This document shows positions 22,592-33,206 of a DNA stretch of 64,000 bases, one piece after another. A model generated the notes under the pieces. It saw only the letters and a list, made by a program, of their open reading frames with translations. It was not told the DNA's origin and did not search any database. A program made the translations under genes and the position numbers. Origin of the DNA: Erigeron canadensis (Eukaryota; Streptophyta; Magnoliopsida; Asterales; Asteraceae); the NCBI RefSeq assembly GCF_010389155.1, contig NC_057769.1, positions 34,457,548 to 34,521,547 on the forward strand. The letters are read 5' to 3'. The first letter of the stretch is position 1. Each line of letters starts with the position of its first letter.

Positions 22592-23482
22592 TCAATATGG
22601 AAGAATATTGCCAGTACTCCCTTGTCTTTGTCCTTCGACACCTACACACATTCGAGTTATCGATTCCTTAACACGTTGAAATTGCCTAATTGATTCGTCT
22701 CTTAACGACGAATAATACGTACAATCTTTATCCACATTACCAACATTATTTATGTCAATAATCACACAATTACTTTGCCCCATTGATAATGACCTTTTTA
22801 ACTCCATTCCCGTTAATCTCCCCTTTTTTTCACCCGGTAAAATTAAAGAATGACAATGCCGAAGCAATATTCGTGGTCCAGATGTAAATTCACCAGCATT
22901 ATCAATAACCTCTAATACAGCAGCATCGTCTTGTTCGTAAGAAACGAACGAGGAACGATCATCAACTATGGTTGCTCCCGATCTATTACAAACGGGGCAA
23001 CCACGAGTTGACTCGTCGTCAGGTCCCACTACTGGGACCCGACAAACAGGACAGCTTGTGTGTCCCACAAACCATTCATCAATACATTTAACATGAAACA
23101 AATGTTTACAATTAGGTAACAACCTAACCATGTCCCCATTTTCCACATCACCTAAACAAACCGCACATTCGGATTGATCCATGATAATCGGGTCGGATTT
23201 TTTATATGTAATTATGGGTATTGTTAGAAGTGTTTTCTCATCAACTCCGGTTTGGATTTCTTCCCCGGCTAAATTACGTAATGCTGTCATTCGTGCTGCA
23301 TGTCTTCTCATGCAATATCTAACTAATAAAAGATGGTAAAAAAGTATGGCTAAAGCGGTAGCACCAATGCCCATAATGGACATAAGTAAAGGTGTAAAAA
23401 ATGAATTTGTGGAAGAAGTTTGTGAAATTGATGATGATGAGGAGGATGATCCAAAATCATCCATAGCCATGTTAGATTGCAT
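22592..23482 (-). CDS. ATL-family RING-H2 E3 ubiquitin ligase, 296 aa
   Basis: An intronless frame with the ATL layout. A serine-rich N-terminus is followed by one membrane segment at about residues 31-54 (LLMSIMGIGATALAILFYHL), a basic stretch, a variant GLD motif (GVDE, 79-82) and a RING-H2 finger. The zinc ligands are C106, C109, C125, H127, H130, C133, C144 and C147, with the conserved tryptophan at 137 (ECAVCLGDV, LFHVKCIDEWF, CPVCR). A second CPVC pair at 162-165 lies just after the RING and is not part of the standard finger. ATL proteins are membrane-bound E3 ligases that transfer ubiquitin from E2 enzymes, often in defence or stress responses. The substrate is unknown. The start is the first ATG in frame, close after a TATA box. 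Length and the lack of introns are normal for the family. Confidence 0.9.
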   Translation of the reverse strand: MQSNMAMDDFGSSSSSSSISQTSSTNSFFTPLLMSIMGIGATALAILFYHLLLVRYCMRRHAARMTALRNLAGEEIQTGVDEKTLLTIPIITYKKSDPIIMDQSECAVCLGDVENGDMVRLLPNCKHLFHVKCIDEWFVGHTSCPVCRVPVVGPDDESTRGCPVCNRSGATIVDDRSSFVSYEQDDAAVLEVIDNAGEFTSGPRILLRHCHSLILPGEKKGRLTGMELKRSLSMGQSNCVIIDINNVGNVDKDCTYYSSLRDESIRQFQRVKESITRMCVGVEGQRQGSTGNILPY

Positions 23483-23542
23483 TTTGTAACAACAAATTAA
23501 AGAATTGAATATATTGTAGTGAAAATGTGAGACAAAAATGTT

Positions 23543-23556
23543 TATGTATATATAGA
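23543..23556 (-). promoter_or_regulatory. TATA box of the ATL gene
   Basis: On the minus strand TCTATATATACATA lies about 60-70 bases upstream of the start codon, consistent with a short 5' leader. Confidence 0.5.
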
Positions 23557-25086
23557 TGAATGTAATTAATTTGGTTTTGTTATAATTATATGTTTTTGTT
23601 GTTTTGTATGTTTTTGGTTTGTTTTATTAAGGTGTTAGTTTTTGGTAAGAAACAAGTGGCTATTTTTATGGTGTAAGGTTGTTGGGGGCACAAAAATCAA
23701 AAGTAGGTGGACACTTGGTGGAATTGTAGTAATGGGTGATGCGATTGTGGTGATGAAACTGGCCAGGTGGAATGGTGTTGAAAATGAGATGGAGTTACTT
23801 GGCATGATGTTAGAGATTGCTTGTTTATTGTTGGATGTATGGCTCATAGATAATCATAAACTAGTGTCTACGAAATACTATATATGGTATATAGATATAG
23901 ATATAATTTTTTAATGTGTTTACCAGTGAGTATTTTATTACGAGTATATTGAAAGGTTATACCAAGATCTTTTGAATCACCAAAAGGGGCCCTTCGTTGT
24001 ACACTTATATTATTTTGTTTGAATAATAATATAATATATTAAATTAACGCTGTTCGATATACGGTGTGATAATTTAACTATAAAAAATGAAAATAACTAG
24101 TCTATAAACACTAAAATCTCCATCGATTATTCGATCACTATTAATGAAACCGTATAAACTCACATCCATATCCATATATCCATATATAAAACTACATAAA
24201 AAATATTGTCTATGACCGTCCAAAAGACATAATCACTTGACTAAAAAAAGCACAAGATAAGCATCACATGATATAACATTAACAATCTTGAACAGACAAC
24301 CAACATACATATTCAACGTGGAATAAAATCACAAGACACTTATTCTCGGTCACAATAAGCAACCATATACACAATGATCACAAACTTGACACATGTAACG
24401 ATATATCCTTCATTCCTTCAAGGTATTCTAAAGTCTAAACATGAGTCTTAGTTGGGCTTACATTCCATATACATTTTACTTTGATGTGTTAGGATTTGCG
24501 CTAAAGTATGTTATGGTGTATGTTTGCTATTTTTCTCTGATACTCGGCTGACATATATGGTTTTTACTAAACTCTTTACACTCTCTTGATATTAACTCGT
24601 TTGACTGGAGTTCATTATTAAAACAGTCTCTATCTATACCTATGGGAATAGACAAGATTGTCTGGATCTCACATCCTTCATACCCTGTATACAAGGATTT
24701 GATACTATTGTTTTTGGTGTAATATATATGAAAAAACAATGATGCTGAATCTAAATTTTTTCACTAATAAAATAATTACCCATTTTTTGTTCCATAGCAA
24801 CCTATACGGTCACCTTTAAGATTTGGTTTTTAACGACTTGAGATTTCAACTTTATTAATTTATTTTTGGTCCTTTTTTTTTTAATCTTTTCAAATCTAAG
24901 TTTTGATATGTACCAAATACTCGACCCGTACCATCAATATTTATGGCCGTATATATTAGTTTTAATAACTCATGTATGTATATGCTATGCATAATTTGTG
25001 TAAAATTACCTTCTTCCACATTCTATAGTATAGATTATTATACATGCATGTACATATCTACTTGGTATCCTCAAAAGCTTAGTATT
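23557..25086. other. Intergenic region, no gene seen
   Basis: No supported gene. The left part should carry the ATL promoter. Short frames on both strands are of low complexity. Confidence 0.45.
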
Positions 25087-25254
25087 CTGAAAACTCGTGT
25101 CAAACACGATATATGTATTACCGTTAAAGAAAAATGTTGCCACTTTTTGGTATTTTAAAAGTTACGAATCAAACACGAAATCTACTAGTATACACACCGT
25201 ACATGCCATAATGGTATAATACAAGGAGCAAATGGTATCATCAACAGTAATAAT
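25087..25254 (+). repeat. Direct repeat, copy 1 (pair at 29965-30127)
   Basis: This copy shares with 29965-30127, in the same order and orientation, CTCGTGTCAAACACGA, GCCACTTTTTG, GAATCAAACA-GAAAT, ACTAGTATACACACC and GGTATAATACAAGG with GCAAATGGTATCATC. No coding sequence. The nature of the repeat is unknown. Confidence 0.8.
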
Positions 25255-25328
25255 ACTCGTGTTTTTTTTTGAAGTGGTATTGGTATGTTATTTATAAATC
25301 CAAAAATTTTATATGATGATTGTTTAAA

Positions 25329-25507
25329 GGTTAATGATTTATCTTCTTAACAAATTAGTCTAAAAATCCTCCTAATAGTTTTAGATGGTAACATGTGGAT
25401 ACCATTAATTATCTTTCCTAATCTCGCCTCCTGATTTTCCACATGTCACAATTCTATTAATTAAGAGGATTTTTAGGCTAACAAATTAGGAGGATTGATC
25501 ATTACTC
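25329..25507. mobile_element. Mutator-type MITE with 9-bp target duplication
   Basis: The 179-bp element is flanked by exact copies of TTGTTTAAA (25320-25328 and 25508-25516). Its ends GGTTAATGAT and, as complement, GAGTAATGAT are inverted repeats, continuing inward through AACAAATTAG with CTAAAAATCCTC to a central ACATGTGGA. A 9-bp duplication points to the Mutator superfamily. Confidence 0.85.
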
Positions 25508-25516
25508 TTGTTTAAA

Positions 25517-26195
25517 AGTTTACAAATACATAAAAAAAAAAAAACAAAAATAAAATGGATTGAGAAACAGTAATAAAATCACGTCATATTAGATACTTTG
25601 ATGTTGATTGATCACTTGATCCCCAAAGAAATGAAAAAAATGTTAAGGAAAAAAAAAAAGCCTAAATACTAAAAATAGAACAACTTGGACCATCAGCCCA
25701 TTAACATCAGCCCATTTACTAAAAATAAGTAAAAGCTAGAATATTACAAGTTGGATTCTAAAAAAGCTCAGAATTTTTATAAGGAAACAAAAAAATCTTT
25801 GGGTCATCAGCCCATTAACATCAGGCATTCAGCCATCCAGCAGGACTAGTGCTTGAGTGCTTGTAAAATTAAACCAAAAATTCGGAAAAAGTAGCGGGAG
25901 GGTTTCCATCCGGCGACAGACTTATACAATAGTGGCGCCAGAACCACCCCCATTATACATCACTGACGCGGCAAGGTATCGGCGATGCCACTATACAAAA
26001 TTATATATCAATAATAATAATTTAATCATCAATAAGTTCGACTCGGACAAGATTTCGGTTAGAGTTTGAAGGATGCCACTTATTCAATTATTTGATTTCT
26101 TAAAACATAGTGTAGCATGACATTACACTTGTACAAAAGTTAAAGCAATTGTTTAACTAAGTGTCAAATATTGTGTGTTATCAACAGTAGTTTAG
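25517..26195. other. Spacer upstream of the inverted F-box copy
   Basis: No supported gene. CATCAGCCCATTAACATCAG occurs twice, at about 25.69 and 25.81 kb. Confidence 0.4.
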
Positions 26196-27397
26196 ATGAT
26201 GATCGAGCAGCCAAAACAGGGTGTGGTATGTTTTGATAAATTGCCACGTACCTTATGTGCAAAATATCCATGGTTGGTTGCAGATTGCCTCAAAGACAAT
26301 GGAATAAGTGACCATTATTTCTACAACATTAATGACCCATTGTCTAGCTCATTACCGATGTCGAATTCCCGAGTTACTTGGGAAACATGTCCGAGGGTTT
26401 TGGGTGATTCTCTCCGATAACATTAATTATCTGGTCTCTTTGGAACCCATTGAATTGTAAGGTCATATGTCTACCTCCTTTGAATATGTTGAAGGACGGA
26501 GATTTTGATGATGATATCAAAGAATGTTAAGTTGGATGAGAACTACTTTATGAAAAATTCCCAAGTATCGATTATTGAAGGCACCAGAATATATAGTTCC
26601 AGGTATGGTTGGTTGCTGTTCAAAATCATTGATGAATTTCCTCGCTGCGTGTTGTTTAATCCCTTCACAAAGGATATACACAAGCTTCCAAAATCGTATC
26701 ATTTTTTTGAAAGCTTATGTTTCTCCGCACCACCTACTTCCCCTGATTGTATGCTTGTTGGATTTACACCAAATCGTGAGAAATGGTATGCTCACATCTT
26801 CTATGTAGCCCGGCAACCATCAGCCCGCCGTATGTTTACATCGGGTGATGATTAATTTGGGTGATGATATAACTTCTATTCGTTTTCCAACATTTTATGG
26901 AGGTGATCTTTATGCCTTGTGTAACGAGGGAAACGTAATAATTATGAAACATCTGTTGGAACAGGACTCCTCCTCCAAGGTTATTAAAGGCAAAGTCCCA
27001 GAAAGTGGTTGCGAGTCCGAGGGACAATACTACATGATGACGTGTGACCAACATCTTTTACTAGTAATTGTGGGCAAGTTTGGAAAATCCGGCCGTTGAG
27101 GTATTCAAGCATAATGATTCTGCAGAAGAATGGGAGAAAGTAGATGATTTGGGAAAATACATGATTTATATATCTGATACAACATGTCTCTGCATTGATG
27201 CCCAAACCCCAGATATGGGGAACAAGATCTACTTTCCTTGTTTGCATCCCACAAATGGGAAGGTAGTGTTCTATTCACTCGAAACGTGCTCGTTTCACAC
27301 ATTTAATGGCAGAAACATGGAACAACATCTGGGGGGCTTATTCAGAACTGTGCAACATCACAACCCTCTTGCATGGATTGAACCAAGTTGGTGTTAA
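26196..27397 (+). pseudogene. Inverted, internally deleted F-box/DUF295 copy
   Basis: The plus strand starts like the gene at 3.4-5.9 kb (MMIEQPKQGVVCFDKLPRTL, CAKYPWLVADCLKDNGI) after a TTTAG|ATGATG acceptor-like site, and breaks frame after about 74 codons. Sequence near 26.52 kb jumps from the middle of the first DUF295 region straight into the second (NYFMKNSQVSII), so the rest of the first region and the whole F-box are deleted, roughly 1 kb. Further frame breaks near 26.85 and 27.09 kb separate LGDDITSIRFPTFYGGDLYA from VEVFKHNDSAEEWEKVDDLG. The C-terminus keeps the family ending LAWIEPSWC. It is the closest relative of the 3.4-5.9 kb gene and lies in the opposite orientation. Confidence 0.85.
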
Positions 27398-27687
27398 CTG
27401 ACTTTATTTGTATCATTATTATGTGTCGTACACTCCGTGGCTCATCAAACGTGTAGCTTCTTTTTGATCTTTCAATCTTGTAGAACATCTATGGTTACTT
27501 ATTGACTTCTTTCTTTAATTATGACAAATTTGCGTTGTAATTAATCTATTGATGCCTTGCAGGTGGTAAAGGAATGTTGGTTTCCAATATTTTAGCATTG
27601 TGTTAGTATATCATCTTCGATCCATGATCTTCTTCTTTATGTTGTCCATGCTTTCATTGTCAATGTGGGTGTCATAATGCAAGGGCA
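27398..27687. other. Spacer between the F-box and NAC pseudogenes
   Basis: No gene is seen. The two neighbours are in the same orientation. Confidence 0.4.
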
Positions 27688-28872
27688 ATGGCGACAATGG
27701 AGGCTTGTAATCTTGATTCACTTCCAACCGGGTTGCGGTTTAATCCAACTGATAAAGACTATCTTTTGAGAAAGATCATGAAGCAGAATCTTCCCAAGAA
27801 CAGGATTAATGAAGCTGATATATATGGTGATTATCACCCCAAGAATATCGTAGGTACGTACGTATTTTATATAGTCACAAATTATGTATTTTATTGCTAG
27901 ATTCATGCAAATAGGGAGATACTAAATCCTGGTTAGGATTAGTTCTTTAGTTGCATGGTTTTTATTTTTTTTAGAATAACTTTAGCACTTTCTTGTTTGA
28001 CTTTTGACCACTGGCGAGTTGTGTAGAATCTCTGAAGGTAAACATGATCGTGGTGGTCATGGAAAGGATTTGGAAACGGGGATACCTGGTTAGGTCACGT
28101 ACATGAGTCAAAGACAGACTTCTGGGTTAAGTATGACAGAGAAACCTTGTTTGTTTGCCAGATGGGCAGGCGGGCTGGGTTGGATTGGGTAACGGCTTAA
28201 AACGGGCAGAGGTCAAAAACTTAAAATGACTGGCATGTGTTGCTGATGGTGGTACTGATACTCAGTTTTATTCATCACCAAAAGCAACCCAAAATAAGAT
28301 CAATCCTACCCAAATATACCTATTTACAATCTGGGTTTTGGATTGCCGGGTCTAATTTACATGTTTACCCATTTACCCATTTTGTTGTTTGACTTTTTGC
28401 CTGACACAAGGTCCTTTTTGAACCTATTGTTGGTTTAATGTTAACGTTCATGTCTTGTGAAATTTATATATTCGGTTGCTTAAGTAAAATTCTTCTTGGT
28501 GAAAAAATGACACCAAACTGCCAAAGTATCAATTGATCTGTAATAAATATTTTCATAAAAAGTCTAATTTTATGCAAGTTTATATAAACAGAGAACTACC
28601 TGCAACCTATAGAAGGTGAATGGTATTTTTTCACATCAAGAAACAGGAAGTATAAAAATGGTAAACGACCTAGCCGATCAGCTGGCTTGGGTTATTGGAA
28701 AGCTACAGGTCCTGATAAAGATATAGAGGACGATGGAACTAAAATTGGCGGAAAAAGTCGCTGGTTTATTATGAAGGGCATCAACCACACGGGACTAAAA
28801 CAGATCGGATGATGCAAGAATATGTGGTCGAAGGATATGAAAGACAACGTTTTGGTTTAGTAGACATGAAGG
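27688..28872 (+). pseudogene. NAC-domain transcription factor, broken
   Basis: Exon 1 (27688-27853) reads LPTGLRFNPTDKDYLLRKI, the NAC subdomain A (family LPPGFRFHPTDEEL), then NEADIYGDYHPKNIV. After a GT-AG intron of 738 nt (27854-28591) exon 2 continues in phase with ENYLQPIEGEWYFF and then subdomain C (KYKNGKRPSRSAGLGYWKAT). A one-base deletion near 28773 then shifts the frame to a stop at 28810. The lost frame continues as EGHQPHGTKTDRMMQEYVVE, the subdomain D/E region, up to a possible donor at 28872. No transcription-activation tail is seen. The product would be a partial DNA-binding domain without subdomains D and E. Intron 1 contains repeat-like sequence. Confidence 0.8.
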
Positions 28873-29964
28873 TTAAACACGTTGCTTGTTTACTCTTGTT
28901 TTGTGTCTAATATTATTGTAATTTAGTTTTATCATCTCCTGATGAAATTTGGATTTTGCAGCTTGATGATACGTTGCTTCTTTTGAAATATGATTTGAAA
29001 TATTTTTTCTCGATGTAGTTTTTGTGAATATAATCCATGTTATGTACTTATGTGTTTGTTTAAACAATGCTTGAATGCTAAACTTTTGGCACTATATATG
29101 AAATTTAAAAAAAAACTTAATTTAAAAAATTAAAATCTAACTGGATGCATTTAGATGGTGCAATGTTATAATTTAATATAAAAGCAAGATTAAACCAATA
29201 ACTTTTATGGTGAAGTTTAAAACTCTTAAAACTTTATTATAGGACTAAACTAAAATTTTAAAAAAGCTTGTGATAAAATACAATTTTCTCTTAAATTATA
29301 GATATAGAAGGAAATTTGGATTTTGCAATGTGAAATTGTGAGCAATGGACTGTTAGTTAAGGTTGAATTTAATACTTGGCCGACTTAATCTTTTTGGTGG
29401 TTTTAAATGGAACTAATCTAAAAGTTTTTAACAAAAACCTCCATCCTTCATCTGGGTTAAATAACTACAAAAATAAACTAAAACATATATAAACGGGGAA
29501 CTTTAAAAAAAAATTATTTACTTTTTATATGTGTACTAACAAGTCTAAACTATTTATATAAAAAAAAATTTAATAGAAATCTCTTTAATCTTTTTTAATT
29601 TTCAAAACAAACTAATCCATAATTCTTTTAAGTTCCTTAGGATGTCTTATTTTCATAATATTAATATTAAGTTAAAAAAAAAATAAAACAGATGGACACA
29701 GATTTCCTACTAGGAGTCTATGATACTATGGAACTCAAAGTCGCTATAAGCCGAAAACAGATTAAAGTAAAGCCTGGAAGTTGAGATTTTCGGAGGCCCT
29801 CTCATTTGGTGCCTTAAGGCCGCTACTACCTAGCCCATTATCATTATTGGGCCGCCTCTGGTTTTTCTATTGTTCGAAATTATTACTCGTATATAAAAAA
29901 TAAAGACTCAAACTTTGATATCATGATAAAAGTATAGAAAGAATAAATAAAAAGTTAAGCTAGT
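28873..29964. other. Intergenic region, no gene seen
   Basis: AT-rich, with no supported gene or clear repeat. It could have held a third NAC exon, but none was recognised. Confidence 0.45.
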
Positions 29965-30127
29965 TTCTAAAAACCTCGTGTCAAACACGACATAAAAAGT
30001 GGCCACTTTTTGAGTATCTAAAGCAGGTTATGAATCAAACATGAAATGTCACATTCACTAGTATACACACCAAACATGCCATTTTGGTATAATACAAGGG
30101 GCAAATGGTATCATCGATATTAATAAT
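29965..30127 (+). repeat. Direct repeat, copy 2 (pair at 25087-25254)
   Basis: Second copy of the repeat near 25.1 kb, in the same orientation. The two copies bracket the inverted F-box pseudogene and the NAC pseudogene. Confidence 0.8.
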
Positions 30128-30414
30128 TGAGAAGGTGCTTCCATTTGTCCATTAGCTATAAAGTATAAACATTAATCAGGCTTTGTTTTGTTGATGACTT
30201 CTAAGTCACAATTAGTTGTTTACTCCTCTTTATCTAAACTTTTCGTCTTTCTCTCATTAACAAAAACTTCTAAAATCTCAACAATTAATCTTTTCTTTTC
30301 CTATTGGTAATTCTAACAAAACCTCAACTTCTAAATGGTAATGTGTATTTTGAATATCTTATACATGTCATTTGTTTATGTGTATTTATAATAATGAATT
30401 TTGTGCTTTTATTG

Positions 30415-31803
30415 ATGGATGATCAATGGCAGCAACAATTGGTGCCTTCATGGCTAGAGAAGCTGTTATCATCAGAATTTTTCTCTGTGTGTCGGACACA
30501 TGGAGACGCCGCTAGAAGTGAATGTAACATGTACTGCATTGATTGCAACGACGAAGCATTTTGTTTTTACTGTCGATCTTCTAGACACAAAGAGCATCAA
30601 GTCATTCAGGTAAGTATATTTGCAAAGACTTTATCAGCAATGTAACATTACATTGTGTGATTTGTGTATCTCTCTATATATGGATTTTTTTTTAAAATTA
30701 TTCAATTTTATAGTTGTAATGTATATGGTATGACATTTGGTTTTTAGTATATACTAATTTACTCTTTACTTTGAAATTTAAGTTACTTCTAATTTCTAAT
30801 GAATATGTGTAGATAAGGAGATCATCATATCACGACGTCGTGAGAGTTTCAGAGATCGAAAAGGTGTTAGATATCGAAAATGTTCAAACGTATGTGATCA
30901 ACAGTGCAAAAGTTGTGTTTCTAAATGAGAGAAGGCAACCTAAATCAACAGGAAAGGGAGGTTCTCACTTTTGTGAAGTTTGTGCGAGGAGCCTTTTGGA
31001 CGCTTTTCGTTTTTGCTCACTTGGGTGTAAGGTTATTAGCCTAATCTCCCACTCTCAATTATTTATCATTCATAATTAGTTTTAAATTAAGTTTTATTAT
31101 AATTGTTAAGTTGCCTTTGCTTCACATTGTTAGACAACACAACTCACAATATGAATTGGCATTCACCCAATATGCTCATGACTTCATTATGCAAATTCAT
31201 ATGATTTAATATTAGATTAAGCCATCATCAGTAATGATATATTTATAATTTAATTATACATGCATTGTTTAGTACACTTTCCATCCTAATAGAATATAGC
31301 TTTCAAGATTGTCGTAGAGAAATACAAAGTGCAATCACTATATATAGTGATTCATGTTATCATTCATGTCCTTTTACCCCTTTTAGCTCCTTTTCTATTT
31401 TAAAAATGAACAACTAGTACCCCTCCACAAAACTAGTATTAATTACTTTCTTTTTTGTTTTTTTGTTTTAACTTTTTTCTTTTTTAGTAAAAGAAAATGA
31501 TAAATCTACAACAAGATTTATCCATCTATAACAATATATGCATTATACAGAGGTACTTTGTACAGTATAATATGTATAATTTTTAGAAATTTCCCTCTTT
31601 CATTCGAATCCGGTAGTGATTTATTTATTTACTAGTATATAGTACTAGTCTTTTGGTTGGAGGGTTTATATAGTACGAAACGGGTATATGGATCGGAAGT
31701 GATATACGGAGTACCTCTTTGTTTAAATGAATGACTGATTTAATCAATCAAATTTGGGTTTTTGAGAACCCATTATTAATTTATTACCATGGTCTTTTTC
31801 TTG

Positions 31804-31851
<48 letters not shown>

Positions 31852-33206
31852 CATTGCATATTATTTATCTTCTTTTTAATCTATAACGAGTTGGTGAAGT
31901 GGTTTGGAGTTCCCTTTGTAACCTATAGGTCTCAGGTTTGAATCTCCATTCCAACAACTTTGAGATATAGGTAGTCCTTCTATGAGGGCTTGGCTTGGGT
32001 ATACCCAGGTTTAACTTTGAGAGGGCAGGGTTTACCCCTATTAATCATCGTGTCTTTGGACGGATTAGTAGGGGGTTTTCCCCCATTGGGTATATGAAAT
32101 AAACATTTCTACTTCGAGGGAGCTCTCCAGCGCGGACCCGGTTAAGACAACGCATGCTAAATCTCTCGCTATCGAATCACGACACAAAATTTCAAGCGAA
32201 ATTCACCTTCCAAAAAATATATATATATATATATATCTTCCTTTTATTTCTTGCATTTTTTTTTCACACATGCACCATATCTTTATTCTTTCTTTCTATA
32301 TCCTTTTTAATAACTTTATAATATAGATGTATATTTAGTGTTGTTTTCTTTCAAATCTGTATCCATTACCAAACTTATTACCAATTCCATTTACTAACCA
32401 AACGCCACCTTATTTTAAGTTTAAAAGTTTTTAAAATAAGGGGAGGATTCCCTCAAGTTGTTCAATGTGATTAGTCATATTAGGCAACTCATAGCCATTG
32501 GATTAAAATCAAAAGTCAAGATTCAAAGTTAATCTTTGAATCTTGACCTTTGATTTTCATCCAAGGGTCAAGATGTTTTCAACTTATCTATCAAGTTAAA
32601 AATAATTTGAGGAAATCTCTTTTCCCAAAAGTAAGAGTGTTTAATTATTCAAAGGTATATGGTAAGTAGAGATTTTATGTATAACTAAATAGTTGAATTT
32701 TTAACTTATGAATCATTATTCAAAATGTGCGACGTACCATTTTCTATGCGCTCCTAAGTACTAAAATATATTTTCATTTGCGCATTAACAAAGTTAACAA
32801 ATACTAATCGATTTCGGATTTATGATACTAAAGGTCATTTCTATAATTATTATATTACCAAAAAATTATGATTACCTTATATGTCAAAGTTATTGCTTTT
32901 TTTTTTTTGGTACTTGGCATCTTAAATCGATCATCTCTTTACCATATCTATGCTACGTATACAATTGGTTGCTATAGATGTAAATTAATTAGACTCTAAT
33001 GTTTTAAATTATTTATTTAACTTGTTGGGATAAAGAGATCCGGGAATGCAAGCTTTATGTTACAAGATATATCATCAACTACAAGAACAAGAAGATTAGG
33101 GATGATGATGATCGGCGAAGAAGAACAACAACACCACAATTACTTTTCTAAACCTTCTTCAAATAGAAGAAGAAAGGGTATTCCTCACAGGGCTCCGAAC
33201 TACTAG
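30415..33206 (+). CDS. PLATZ zinc-binding transcription factor (last acceptor non-canonical)
   Basis: Exons 30415-30609, 30813-31031 and 33021-33206 give 199 residues. The first zinc site is C-x2-H-x11-C-x2-C-x5-C-x2-C-x4-H-x2-H ([33 protein letters not shown]) and the second is C-x2-C-x10-C-x3-C ([19 protein letters not shown]), both complete. Exon 3 encodes [15 protein letters not shown] and the conserved tail [18 protein letters not shown] proteins are plant-specific DNA-binding repressors that prefer A/T-rich sequence. Exon 1 ends CAG|GTAAGT and exon 2 starts after TGTGTAG. Intron 2 is 1,989 nt, begins AAG|GTTATT, contains an AT microsatellite, a SINE and a MITE, and ends in AA instead of AG before the LVGIK codons. 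A stop codon lies directly upstream in that frame, so only exact use of this site would restore the protein. The start at 30415 is the best-placed ATG, but a 5' exon is possible. Confidence 0.75.
31809..31845. repeat. AT dinucleotide microsatellite in PLATZ intron 2
   Basis: About 18 uninterrupted AT units. Confidence 0.95.
31881..32233 (+). mobile_element. tRNA-derived SINE, family A, copy 1
   Basis: The body matches 36733-37074 in order and orientation: GTAGTC(C)TTC, GGCTTGGCTTGGGTATACC, GGGCAGGGTTTACCCCTATT, GGATTAGTAGGG, CATTTCTACTTCGAGGGAGC and GCGGACCCGGTTAAGAC. Both copies end AATTCACC followed by an AT-rich tail. The tRNA-like head is more diverged here. The flanks TATCTTCTTTTTAAT and TATCTTCCTTTTATT look like a decayed target duplication. 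No coding sequence. Confidence 0.75.
32439..32626. mobile_element. MITE, copy 1 (relative at 54924-55100)
   Basis: Inverted-repeat ends GGGGAGGATTCCCTCAA and, on the right, TTGAGGAAATCTCTTTTCCC frame a central palindrome (AATCAAAAGTCAAGATTCAA against TTGAATCTTGACCTTTGATT in complement). The element at 54924-55100 has the same layout and core. Confidence 0.75.

Noticed and set aside
23642..23914. Divergent open frames upstream of the ATL gene.
   Set aside because: Both strands are open over the same stretch, no motif is seen, and the place is the promoter region.
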